From Deltaproteobacteria bacterium (GTDB lineage Bacteria > Myxococcota_A > UBA9160 > UBA4427): a stretch of DNA of 64,000 nucleotides. Both the position numbers and the translations under genes were made by a program. The notes beneath the pieces were generated by a model. It worked only from the letters and a program-made list of their open reading frames with translations. It did not search any database and was not told the origin of the DNA. The stretch covers positions 744,001 to 808,000 of the forward strand of contig JADJOR010000005.1 in assembly GCA_016713665.1 (NCBI GenBank), given 5' to 3'. Shown here one piece after another: positions 9,920 through 19,397 of this stretch; position 1 is the stretch's first letter, and each line of letters starts with the position of its first letter.

Positions 9920-10798
9920 TTATTCGAGGGCCTGGGCGCCGGTCACGATCTCGACGAGCTCGCGGGTGATCGCGGCCTGGCGAGCGCGGTTGTACTGGAG
10001 CGTCAGCTTCTCGATCAGATCCTGGGTGTTCTTGGTCGCGGCTTCCATCGCGGTCATGCGCGCTGCGTGCTCACCGGCCTGATTCTCGAGCAGGGCGCGG
10101 AAGATCTCGACCTCGACGGCCTTCGGCACGAGCGCCGCGAGCAGCGCCGCCGGATCCGGCTCGATCTCGAAGGGCAGGGCCTGGTCCTCGGCGACGGCGA
10201 CGAGCCCGGCCTTCGGCGGCGTGAAGGGCAGCAACGATCGAACGACCGGCGTCTGCGTCAGCGTCGAGACGAACTGGCTGTAGACGAGCACGACCTCGTC
10301 GACCTCGCCCGCTTCGTAGCGCCGCGCGAGCTCGCGCCCGACGTCGGCGGCCTTTTCGTAGCGGACGTCCCCGCCGATGGGGGCCTCATGGCGGATCTGG
10401 CTCGCGCGCCGGCGCTTGAAGAAGTCGATCGCCTTCTTGCCGAGCAGCGTCAGACCGACCTGCTGGAACTCGCCCGTTCGGCTCTTGATCAGCGACTCCG
10501 CCGCCTTGACCACGTTCGAATTGAACCCGCCCGCGAGACCGCGGTCGGAGGTCACCACGACGACCTCGAGGACGCGCCGCTCCGGGTGCACCGCGAGCAG
10601 CGGATGCGTCTCGTCGAGCGGCGTCTTCGAGACCTCCTCGAGGGTCGCACGCATCCGCGTGGCGTAGGGACGCGCGTTGCCGATCGCGTCCTGTGCGCGA
10701 CGCAGCTTCGCCGCCGCCACCATCTTCATGGCGGAAGTGATCTTCTGCGTCGACTTGACGGTCGTGATGCGACGCTTGATGTCCCGGAGATTCGCCAC
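9920..10798 (-). CDS. atpG: ATP synthase F1 subunit gamma (rotor shaft)
   Basis: 292 residues. Forms the coiled-coil shaft that turns inside the alpha3beta3 hexamer. The N-terminal helix reads LRDIKRRITTVKSTQKITSAMKMVAAAKLRRAQ and the C-terminal helix TLQYNRARQAAITRELVEIVTGAQAL; these two form the antiparallel coil and are highly conserved. The middle SDRGLAGGFN block is also typical. It sits between atpA and atpD with short gaps. Confidence 0.97.
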   Translation of the reverse strand: MANLRDIKRRITTVKSTQKITSAMKMVAAAKLRRAQDAIGNARPYATRMRATLEEVSKTPLDETHPLLAVHPERRVLEVVVVTSDRGLAGGFNSNVVKAAESLIKSRTGEFQQVGLTLLGKKAIDFFKRRRASQIRHEAPIGGDVRYEKAADVGRELARRYEAGEVDEVVLVYSQFVSTLTQTPVVRSLLPFTPPKAGLVAVAEDQALPFEIEPDPAALLAALVPKAVEVEIFRALLENQAGEHAARMTAMEAATKNTQDLIEKLTLQYNRARQAAITRELVEIVTGAQALE

Positions 10799-10822
10799 TG
10801 ACGCTGCCTCTCGCGCTGACTC

Positions 10823-12385
<1,563 letters not shown>

Positions 12386-12413
12386 CGCAGAGGATCCCTT
12401 CTTCAGGCTGATT

Positions 12414-12956
12414 TCAGGAAGAGGTGAGATTGGCGCGCAGCTGCGAGAGCTGCGTGCGGAGGCTGCCGTCGAACACGAGGTCGCCGATCTTGGCGATGGC
12501 CCCGCCGATGAGGCTCGGGTCGACCGCGATCTCGAGCTTCACCTCGCGACCGGTCCGGTCGGAGAGCGCGCGGCGCAGGCGATCCTTGCGGCGATCGTCG
12601 AGGGGGCTCGCGACCGTCACCTGGGCGGTCAGCATCCCCTCGGCCTGATCCGCGAACGCGTCGTAGGCCTCGACGATCGAATCGAACTGGATGAGCCGCC
12701 GCTGGTCGACGAGGAAGCCCAGGAAGTTCTGGACCAGCGGGCTCACGTTCTCCCGCGCAGCCAACGCCCGCAGCGCTGCCTTCCGCTCGGCGGCGGGATG
12801 CATCGGCGTCAGCAGCGCCGTCGAGAGCTCGCGACTACCGTCGAAGAGGGCCCGCAAGCGGGCGAGCTCGGCTCGAATTTCGCGGTGGCGCCGTTCGTCC
12901 TGGGCCAGTCCGAAGAGCGCCTTCGCATAACGTTGTGCCGCACCGCCGGCCATCAT
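12414..12956 (-). CDS. atpH: ATP synthase subunit delta (OSCP-like stator)
   Basis: 180 residues. Links the top of F1 to the b/b' peripheral stalk. The N-terminal six-helix domain begins AQRYAKALFGLA; the C-terminal part has SPLDDRRKDRLRRAL and DPSLIGGAIAKIGDLVFDGSLRTQL, the most conserved block of the family. ATG 12956 overlaps the atpF stop (ATGA), which fixes the start and implies coupled translation. Confidence 0.95.
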   Translation of the reverse strand: MMAGGAAQRYAKALFGLAQDERRHREIRAELARLRALFDGSRELSTALLTPMHPAAERKAALRALAARENVSPLVQNFLGFLVDQRRLIQFDSIVEAYDAFADQAEGMLTAQVTVASPLDDRRKDRLRRALSDRTGREVKLEIAVDPSLIGGAIAKIGDLVFDGSLRTQLSQLRANLTSS

Positions 12957-13567
12957 CGCACGACGCCTCCCACGGAGCCGGGCTCCACACGCGTGATGAA
13001 CTCGTCCATCAGCCGGTCGCGGTCCGCGTCGTTGACGCCCGACTGCAGCTTGCGGCTCGCGAGCTCGAGGGCGAGATCGGCGGCCTCCTCGCGCAGCTTC
13101 GACTGCGCGCGGCGCAGCTCCTGATCGACGGCGGCCTGGGCGTCGCGCCGGATGCGATCGGCGGTCGCGCGGGCCTCGGCGAGGATGCGCAGCGCCTCTT
13201 CCTCGGCGCGGCGATTCGAAGCCTCCCGGATCGAGTCGAGCTCGGCCGAGAGGTCGACGAGCTTGCGCTGGAGCTCGGAGTTGCGGTGCTCCGCTTGCGC
13301 GAGCAGATCCGCGGCCTGCGAGAGCTGGGTCTGGATCCCCTGACGGCGGGACGCGAAATAGTCGGCGACGGGCTTGCGACCGAAGTGGATCAGCAGCGCC
13401 ACGATCACGACGAGATTGAAGGCCTGCCAGCCCGTCTCGCGGAGCACCTCGGCCTGGGACTTGTGCTCGCCCCCGGCGGCTTGCGCCAGACCCGCGGCGA
13501 GGAGGCCGACGGCGAGGGGAGCGAGGAGGGTCAGGGAACGCTTGCACGTCCGGTTGCGGCAGCTCAT
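12953..13567 (-). CDS. atpF: ATP synthase F0 subunit b
   Basis: 204 residues. Peripheral-stalk subunit. A signal-like first helix (about 10-32, ending GLAQAAGG) is followed by a second membrane helix AFNLVVIVALLIHFGRKPV, then a long charged helix (residues about 75-190) rich in Glu, Arg and Ala that dimerises with b'. The conserved RKPV after the membrane helix is typical. ATG 13567 overlaps the atpF' stop (ATGA), and the stop overlaps atpH in the same way. Two consecutive b-type genes imply a b/b' heterodimeric stalk. Confidence 0.92.
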   Translation of the reverse strand: MSCRNRTCKRSLTLLAPLAVGLLAAGLAQAAGGEHKSQAEVLRETGWQAFNLVVIVALLIHFGRKPVADYFASRRQGIQTQLSQAADLLAQAEHRNSELQRKLVDLSAELDSIREASNRRAEEEALRILAEARATADRIRRDAQAAVDQELRRAQSKLREEAADLALELASRKLQSGVNDADRDRLMDEFITRVEPGSVGGVVR

Positions 13568-14181
13568 GACAGGCTCCGGCCGAGGACCTGCTCCGCGGCG
13601 GCTCGCGCGAGGTCTTCGGCGCTTGCCCGCAGACTCGCACGGGCGCTCTCGAGAGAACGCGTGAGCTCGGAGCGGGCGCTCTCGAGCTGGGCCTCGGATT
13701 CGAGCTTCGCCTGCGACGTGAGCGCGTTCTGCTCTTCGCGGGCTCGACCGATCTCGACCTGGCGCGCCGCTTCCGCTTCGCCCCGGACGTCGCGAACCGC
13801 CGCTTCGTAGCGCTCGAGGATCGAGTCGGCCTCGCGCTGCAGGTGCTCGGAGCGCTGGCGCGCGCCCTGGATGCGCTCGGCGCGGGCGTCGAGGGCGCGG
13901 AAGATCGGCTGGAAGATGAGCGCGTTCAGCGGGATCACGAGCAGCGTGAACGCAATCAGCATGACCCAGAGCGCGCCGAGTCCCGACTCGTCTTCGATGA
14001 GTCCAGGCTTGATGAGGTCGAAGAGCGCGTAGTCGGGGATCAGCTCGAGGGACTCGGACGCGCTCGCCGCGAGCGGCCAGGCCGTCACGACGGAGGCCGC
14101 GAAGAAGCCGGCGACCACACCCGCCCATGCGCGCGTCGTCCGACGCGGAATCGAGAACGCGAGCCGCTCGATCGACGACAT
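13564..14181 (-). CDS. atpF': ATP synthase F0 subunit b' (second stator b)
   Basis: 205 residues. First gene of the F1/stalk operon. An N-terminal hydrophobic segment (about 18-45) resembles a signal peptide; the main membrane helix is ALWVMLIAFTLLVIPLNALIF, followed by QPIFRALDARAERIQGAR, the canonical start of b' stalk helices. The rest (about 95-200) is a heptad-like coiled coil with many Glu, Arg and Ala. ATG 14181 is the first Met before the hydrophobic region; the frame stays open upstream but the added peptide is repetitive and Arg/Ser/Gly-rich, so it is rejected. Spacing to bactofilin is 461 bases, which contain the likely promoter. Confidence 0.88.
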   Translation of the reverse strand: MSSIERLAFSIPRRTTRAWAGVVAGFFAASVVTAWPLAASASESLELIPDYALFDLIKPGLIEDESGLGALWVMLIAFTLLVIPLNALIFQPIFRALDARAERIQGARQRSEHLQREADSILERYEAAVRDVRGEAEAARQVEIGRAREEQNALTSQAKLESEAQLESARSELTRSLESARASLRASAEDLARAAAEQVLGRSLS

Positions 14182-14642
14182 CGATGCGCCCGGCACCACG
14201 GTCGGGCCCGATTCTCGAACGATCGGCGGAGCAGACGACGTCAAGCTGGCTTGCACCGTTCCGTCAGGCAGTGAGCTGTTTCGCAGAGAGCCGTTTCGCA
14301 ATGACCTGTTTCGCAAAGAGTCGCTCCGAGGGCCCGCAACACCCGTCGCATTCACGTTCGAGCCGGCTCGAACTCCGTCCCGGCCCATGCCGATCGGAGC
14401 TCTTCTGCGCAGACCACGCAGTCCCGTTTCACCGCAGGCCCGCCCCATCGCGAGCCGATGCAGCCCGGGATCCCCGTCTCGATCTCCGCATGCGATCCGG
14501 AAAGCACCGACCCGGGGACCGGGGGGCTCAGAGCGGCAGCGAACGCCAGCGGGTGGGTACCACGAATCGACCGACATTCCACCTGGGCGAGCCCCGGGTG
14601 CAACGTTTTGTTGACCGATCCGAAGCGACTTTCGGGGGACGC
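14182..14642. other. 461-base gap between bactofilin and the atp operon
   Basis: No credible gene is seen on either strand. As the atp genes run leftward, this is the most likely place for their promoter and leader. It contains the 15-base tandem repeat array described separately. I see no convincing intrinsic terminator for the bactofilin gene and no exact -35/-10 pair that I would call. Confidence 0.5.
14273..14332. repeat. Imperfect 15-base tandem repeat, about four units, in the atp leader
   Basis: Four adjacent 15-base units begin at 14273, 14288, 14303 and 14318. The first three share the core GTTTCGCA after GAGC or GACC; the last is degenerate. The period is a multiple of three and on the minus strand would encode SLRN-x repeats, but no start or SD supports translation. 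The array lies about 90-150 bases upstream of atpF'. Confidence 0.6.
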
Positions 14643-15104
14643 CTAGCTCGGCGGCTCGCTCGGCTCGTCGCTCGATTCGACGACCCGCTCGGCCCCGACC
14701 AGCGCCCGCCCGTTCCAGACCGCCGCCTCGTCGAAGACGACGGTCGGGGCACAGAGGTCCCCGTCGAGCCGAGCGCCGGCTTCGAGCCGCGCTCGCGTCC
14801 GCACCGAGACGGGACCGACGATCTCGCCGGCGCTCTCGAGGGACTCGCACTCCACGCGTCCTTCGATCCGGCCGTGAGCGCCGACGAAGAGGTCGCCCGG
14901 ACCGCGCAGGCTCCCGCGGACGCTTCCCTCGATCCGCGTTGGTCCCGTGATCGCGACCTGGCCCTCGAAGGCGCCGCCGGGAGGCACGAGCACGTCGTCC
15001 TCGGCGACGGGAACGCCGCTGCGGCCCGAGATCGTGTCCGGCGCGGAACCGACCGCTTCACCCAGGGAATCGAGATCCATCGCGTCGGGGTCTGCTGCGC
15101 TCAT
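14643..15104 (-). CDS. Bactofilin (polymerising cytoskeletal protein)
   Basis: 153 residues. Bactofilins form nucleotide-free beta-helical filaments used in cell shape, polar organisation and chromosome positioning. The central region (about 45-125) shows a regular beta-helix repeat: GAFEGQV, RIEGSVRGSL, LFVGAHGRIEGRVEC, GEIVGPVSV, ARLEAGARLDGDLCAPTVVF. The flanks are disordered and acidic. ATG 15104 has GAGCAGGAA upstream. It lies 85 bases downstream of parB on the same strand; a parAB-bactofilin neighbourhood matches known cases, such as Myxococcus, where bactofilin scaffolds interact with the ParABS machinery. Confidence 0.88.
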   Translation of the reverse strand: MSAADPDAMDLDSLGEAVGSAPDTISGRSGVPVAEDDVLVPPGGAFEGQVAITGPTRIEGSVRGSLRGPGDLFVGAHGRIEGRVECESLESAGEIVGPVSVRTRARLEAGARLDGDLCAPTVVFDEAAVWNGRALVGAERVVESSDEPSEPPS

Positions 15105-15189
15105 CGCCTGTTCCTGCTCATGGTTTCGAGGCGCGCCCCGGCGGCGGACCTCGGTGTGCCCGGCCTGGAGTTGGACCGCTCGGGGCCGA

Positions 15190-16155
15190 TCAAGCGAGAC
15201 CCAGCAGCAGGTTTCCGATCCGCTCGAGGTCTTCCAGGTCGAAATAGCGGATCTCGAGCTTTCCGCCGCCGCCGGTGGCGGGGTGGAGCTCGACGCGGGT
15301 CTGCAGACGGCGCTCGAGTCGCTCGATGTAGGCGCGTGTATCCGGGTCGAGCGCCGCCTTGGGGCTCGACGAGCCCGATGAGCCTGAGCGCTCCGCCGCA
15401 CGACTCTTGGGGTCGAGCGGGTCCTTTTCACCTCTAACAATGACTCTTGCGGCCTCTTCCGTCGCCCGAACGGTCAGCGCTTCGCTGAGGGCACGGGCGC
15501 GTAGCGCCTCGCGGGCCTCGAGGTCGGGGACCTGCAGCAATGCCTTCGCATGGCCCATGCTGAGGCGACCCGCTTCGACATCCGCCTGGATCGTGCGGGA
15601 CAGATCGAGCAGGCGGATGTGGTTGGCGATGGACGAGCGGTCCATCGAGACTTTTCGTCCGATCTCTTCCTGGGTATGGCCGGCTCGGGCGAGCGCCTGA
15701 TAGGCGAGCCCGAGCTCGATCGGATTGAGATCCTGACGCTGCACGTTCTCGACGATCGCGAGCTCGAGCCGGTCGGCGGGATCGACGTCGAGGATGACGG
15801 CGGGAACGCTGCGGCGTCCCGCGAGCTGACTCGCCCGGAAGCGCCGCTCGCCCATTACGAGCTCGTAGCGGGGACCCGCCTGTCGGACGACGACGGGCTG
15901 CAACACACCGTGCTGTCGGATCGAGTCCGCCAGCTGCTGCAGCGCCCCAGGCTCGAATTCCCGGCGCGGCTGATCCGGATTCGGATCGATGCGGGAAACT
16001 TCGATCTCGAGCACGCCCCCCGTCGGTGTAGCGGGGGCAGGCGCGGTCGCGCCGAGACTGACACCAGAAGGCGTCGTCGAATTCGGGGCGACGGGCGTCG
16101 GGCTGGAGATCAGGGCCCCGAGTCCCCGTCCGAGTGCATTGCGGCGCTGATTCAT
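15190..16155 (-). CDS. parB: Chromosome-partitioning protein ParB (parS-binding CTPase)
   Basis: 321 residues. Binds parS, slides and spreads on DNA using CTP, and stimulates ParA. RGLGALI stands at the N-terminus (the ParA-contact region); LEIEVSRIDPNPDQPRR and GVLQPVVVRQ begin the ParB/Srx CTPase domain, and GERRFRASQLAG is the signature CTP-binding box. The helix-turn-helix follows at GHTQEEIGRKVSMDRSSIANHIRLL. The C-terminal dimerisation helix ends DLEDLERIGNLLLGL. The start overlaps the parA stop (ATGA). Two parS-like sequences lie about 1.7 kb upstream. Confidence 0.96.
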   Translation of the reverse strand: MNQRRNALGRGLGALISSPTPVAPNSTTPSGVSLGATAPAPATPTGGVLEIEVSRIDPNPDQPRREFEPGALQQLADSIRQHGVLQPVVVRQAGPRYELVMGERRFRASQLAGRRSVPAVILDVDPADRLELAIVENVQRQDLNPIELGLAYQALARAGHTQEEIGRKVSMDRSSIANHIRLLDLSRTIQADVEAGRLSMGHAKALLQVPDLEAREALRARALSEALTVRATEEAARVIVRGEKDPLDPKSRAAERSGSSGSSSPKAALDPDTRAYIERLERRLQTRVELHPATGGGGKLEIRYFDLEDLERIGNLLLGLA

Positions 16156-17009
16156 GTCGAGCTCCTGTCGGGATGCGTGTCGGGCTGCGGACGCAACGAG
16201 CTGGCCTTCGGGAGCACCGGCGGCTTGCGCGGCGGACCGACGAGGGCGAGCTGGCCGAGGAGCTCCTCGGCCAGCTTCGTGTACGCGACGGCGCCCTTGG
16301 AATGGATGTCGTAGAGGAGGATGGGCTGCCCGTGACTGGGCGCTTCCGATAGGCGGATGTTTCGCGGGATCCGCGTGCGATAGACCTTCTCGCCGAAATG
16401 GCCTCGGACCTCGGCCTCGACCTGGCGGGAGAGATTGGCCCGGGGATCGACCATCGTGAGCACGATGCCCTGGATCCGAAGCCGCGGATTCAGCTGCCCC
16501 TTCACGAGCTCGATCGTCGCCACGAGGTTCGCCAGGCCTTCCAGGGCGTAGTACTCCCCCTGAAGAGGAATGAGGACGGCGTCCGCCGCAGTCAAGGCGT
16601 TCAGGGTGAGGAGTCCGAGCGAGGGCGGGCAGTCGATCAGGATGATCTCGTAGGCGTCGCCGATCGCGGCGATCGCCTGCGCAAGGCGGTACTCGCGGGC
16701 CTCCATCGAGACGAGCTCGATCTCGGCGCCGACGAGGTCCCGTCCAGCCGGGACGACGTGGAGGGTCTCGAGCTCCGTCTCGACGGCGCAATGCGTGAGC
16801 GGGACACCGTCGACGAGCGCATCATAGATCTGCCGCTCCGGACGGCTGATGCCGTAGGCGCTGCTCGCGTTCGCCTGGGGATCCGTATCGATCAGGAGCG
16901 TCGGTCGCTCGGAGGCCGCGAGACAGGCCGCGAGATTGACCGCTGTCGTGGTCTTCCCGACTCCGCCCTTCTGATTGACGACGGCCAGCACGAAGGGGCC
17001 CGAGCTCAT
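16152..17009 (-). CDS. parA: Chromosome-partitioning ATPase ParA (Soj)
   Basis: 285 residues. Deviant Walker A ATPase that binds DNA non-specifically and drives origin segregation. KGGVGKTT (residues 14-21) carries the signature Lys, DTDPQANAS the A' box, and IILIDCPPSLGLLT Walker B. MVDPRANLSRQVEAEVR and LSEAPSHGQPI are also family blocks. ATG 17009 directly precedes the first beta strand. The C-terminal 30 residues are a Pro/Arg-rich tail. Translation is coupled to parB through ATGA overlap. Confidence 0.96.
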   Translation of the reverse strand: MSSGPFVLAVVNQKGGVGKTTTAVNLAACLAASERPTLLIDTDPQANASSAYGISRPERQIYDALVDGVPLTHCAVETELETLHVVPAGRDLVGAEIELVSMEAREYRLAQAIAAIGDAYEIILIDCPPSLGLLTLNALTAADAVLIPLQGEYYALEGLANLVATIELVKGQLNPRLRIQGIVLTMVDPRANLSRQVEAEVRGHFGEKVYRTRIPRNIRLSEAPSHGQPILLYDIHSKGAVAYTKLAEELLGQLALVGPPRKPPVLPKASSLRPQPDTHPDRSST

Positions 17010-17165
17010 ACGTCGACTCGTTCGAGGCCAGGCACAATCCGGATTTCGCGCTGGCCCCCCGCGCGCGAATCCCCGACAGCGACCCGCTGCGGGCCGCGTC
17101 GCGTTTCTTATCACAGACCGGACTGAATGCGAGTGGGGAACGCCCGGGCTCGACGGTGGACGGGG

Positions 17166-17827
17166 TCAGGACGGGCTCGAGCGGACGATCCAGACCTGAC
17201 GCTCGAGGTTCGTCAGGGGAACTCGATAACGGCGGCGCTCCACGGGGAGCGAATCAGGCGTCTCCGGCGGGCGGACGTCTGCGGTCGCTGGCAGGACCAT
17301 CATTCCGCCAGGCCGTGTCCAGGGCAGCATGTGAAGCAGGGCTTGCTCGGGTTGCATCATCGCCTGCGCGACGACGATGGCCGAGGGTTGGGCATTGAGG
17401 GCATCGGATCGGCCGAGCAGGGGGAAAGCGTTCTCGAGAGCCAGCTGTCGTCGGGCCTCCCGCTGAAAGTGGTGACGTTTTTGCCGGGACTCGACCAGAT
17501 GAACCTGGACGCGGGGACAGAGGATCGCGATCGGGAGGCCGGGAAGCCGGCGCCGCTCCCGAGATCGGCGAGATCGGGCGCGGTCGAGAGCTCCGGGAGG
17601 ACCGCGACGAGGGCCGCGGCGTCGAGAACCAGGCGGGAGGTCATGTCGAGAGGATCGCGGTGACCCGTCAGGTTCATGCGCGGGGCCCACTGGGCCAGGA
17701 GGATGACGAGGCGGGTCAGGGCGTCCGCGGCCTGGGGCGGGGGCTCGGGGAAGAGGGCGGCGAGTCCCTGGTCGATTCGCTCACGGATGGGCGCGGGGTC
17801 GATCGGCGCCGGGTCTCGTTCGGGCAT
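17166..17827 (-). pseudogene. rsmG: 16S rRNA m7G527 methyltransferase RsmG, frameshifted
   Basis: RsmG (GidB) uses SAM to methylate G527 of 16S rRNA. From ATG 17827 the frame reads LTRLVILLAQWAPRMNLTGHRDP and the SAM-binding DLADLGSGAGFP. The downstream half (LPIAILCPRVQVHLVESRQKR, then a C-terminal beta region) lies in another frame ending at 17166. Restoring one base in the CCGGG run at about 17539-17543 gives the canonical GFPGLPIAI, so this is a one-base deletion. Either assembly error or true loss; loss of rsmG elsewhere is viable and gives low-level streptomycin resistance. It is the gene next to parA in the usual origin-proximal order. A parS-like site lies only 13 bases upstream of the start. 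Confidence 0.85.
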
Positions 17828-17839
17828 CGTCGTCTACTC

Positions 17840-17855
17840 CGTTCCCCGTGGAACG
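17840..17855. promoter_or_regulatory. parS-like ParB-binding site 1
   Basis: The core GTTCCCCGTGGAAC (17841-17854) differs by one base from the palindromic parS core GTTCCACGTGGAAC. It lies just upstream of the rsmG start. A more degenerate copy (11 of 14 matching) follows directly at 17856-17869. Confidence 0.75.
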
Positions 17856-17945
17856 TTTCAATGTGGAACGAGGGCCCTCGGATCGCGCGGTCCCGGGTGG
17901 GGAGAGCATGAGCTCGCCAGGCGACTCATGAATCGATGCGCTGGG

Positions 17946-17961
17946 TGTTCCCCGTGGAACA
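17946..17961. promoter_or_regulatory. parS-like ParB-binding site 2
   Basis: TGTTCCCCGTGGAACA matches 15 of 16 bases of the consensus TGTTCCACGTGGAACA, with the same A-to-C change as site 1. Two near-identical copies about 105 bases apart, beside parAB, make a real ParB-loading region likely. Confidence 0.8.
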
Positions 17962-18211
17962 GTGGGGGAGCCCAGATTTCGGGCGGATCCGGAGATCATC
18001 CCGGCGACCGGCGACCCGGGCTCTCGTCTCTCAAATCCGGGCTCTGCGCGGCCCGGTCGCATTCCTCAAGCAAATCCGCCCGTGCGAAGATTCCCCGGAA
18101 TCCTTGCTGTATGCAATTCGCCGACGGCCGGCGGAAGCCGGGCAGGGGGATTCTGTCGAATCAACTCGCTGCAGCCCCTCCAGCTCCGCCCGGGCCAAGG
18201 CGCGCAGAAGA

Positions 18212-18241
18212 GCCGGGCGGGACACTCAAAGCCCGCCCGGC
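18212..18241 (-). terminator. Strong GC hairpin downstream of jag, probable terminator
   Basis: Perfect 10-base arms GCCGGGCGGG (18212-18221) and CCCGCCCGGC (18232-18241) with a 10-base loop. It begins 11 bases after the jag stop. It has no clear T-run, only TCTTCTG on the minus strand, so intrinsic termination is probable but not certain. Confidence 0.55.
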
Positions 18242-18251
18242 CCGACCAGAA

Positions 18252-19334
18252 TCAGCCCTGGGCCAGCGCTTCCTGGTACTCGGGGGCACCTTCCGGCACC
18301 ACGAGCACCTGCCGATAGCGTCCCTCGCCAATGCTCATCGTCGCGACGCCCGACATCTCGCGCACCACGATGTGGATCGCCCGCCGATCCCGCGAATTCA
18401 TCGGGTCGAGGGCAATCGAGGCGACTCGTCTCTCGCGCCCGCTTCACGGCACGTTCCGCCAGACGGGTCAGCGTCTGCTCGCGCTCTTCGCCCCCACCCT
18501 CGACATCCACCACGACACGCGGGGCATCGTCACCCTGTCGCATCGAGACCTGGTTGGCGACGAGCTGGAGCGCATCGGTCGCGCGACCATCCCCGCGCTG
18601 CAGCTCTGCAGCCGCCGCACCACGGAGCTGGAAGATCAGGAAATCGCCCTCGGACGCCTCGGAGATCTCGAAGGACCCGAGCTTCATGCGCTCCACGGCG
18701 CCGAGCAGGAATTGACCCACGGGCCCCAGGGTCCCCTGCGCCTCGCCCTTGGAGTCGGCGACCGCCGGGACATTTTCCCCTCGGCTTCCGCCTTCATCCG
18801 AAAGTCGCTCTCGCGGACGGTCATCCCCTCGCGATTCGCCGCGCTGGCTCTCACGGCCCCGGCTCTCACCGAGGCCATTTCCACCCTCTCCGCGTTCGCT
18901 TCGTTCGCCGCGGCCGCCGTCCCGGCCGCCATTACGGCCCCCGTCCCGCCGCCTTCACGTCCAGCTTCCCGGCCGCCCTCGCGGCCTCCCTCGCGCTCGG
19001 CCCGCGGAGCCCGCTCCCCGCGCTCCTCGCGTCCGCCCCGCTCCCCGCGCTCGCCCCGGCCGCCGCGCTCGCCGCCACGACCCTCGCGACGACCGCCGCG
19101 GTCTTCGCCGCGCCCCCCGCCGTCGCCGCCACCCGAGCGCGCGCCGCGCGCCGAAATACTCTTCGGCAACGCGACGATCACCGTCCGACCGCCTGCCCCG
19201 AAGATCTCTCCGATCTCCGGGACCACGACCACGAGCTCGGTCTCACTCGTTCCAAAAAAGGTGGCGGCCTTGGCGCGGGCTTCCTCGAGGCTGTCGGCGA
19301 CGAATTCATTCGGTTCTTGACGGGCGTCGTACAT
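18252..19334 (-). pseudogene. jag: RNA-binding protein Jag/KhpB with Jag-N, KH and R3H domains, two frameshifts
   Basis: Jag (KhpB) is an RNA-binding partner of YidC-region genes. From ATG 19334 (SD-like AGAAGAGAGA) the Jag-N domain reads EFVADSLEEARAKAATFFG to GGRTVIVALPKS. A long Arg/Gly/Glu-repeat linker follows (about 70 residues, similar to RGG boxes). The KH part (FLLGAVERMKLGSFEI, then RATDALQLVANQVS) lies in a second frame; the R3H end (IALDPMNSRDRRAIHIVVRE, then VPEGAPEYQEALAQG) lies back in the first frame, stopping at 18252. Single-base indels near 18945-18958 and 18421-18424 restore one protein. The linker is repetitive, which favours slippage or assembly error. It lies 63 bases after yidC. 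Confidence 0.8.
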
Positions 19335-19397
19335 CGTTGTCTCTCTTCTTCTCGGGGTCACCGTCCTCTGGCGACCCCACGCTGCGACCCGGCAGAT

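Larger units (their letters stand above)
17828..18251. other. 424-base gap between rsmG and jag carrying parS-like sites
   Basis: In many bacteria mnmE and mnmG lie here; neither is present. The right end of the gap holds a strong hairpin just beyond the jag stop; the left part holds two parS-like sequences within 120 bases. No credible ORF was found in the remainder. Confidence 0.6.
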
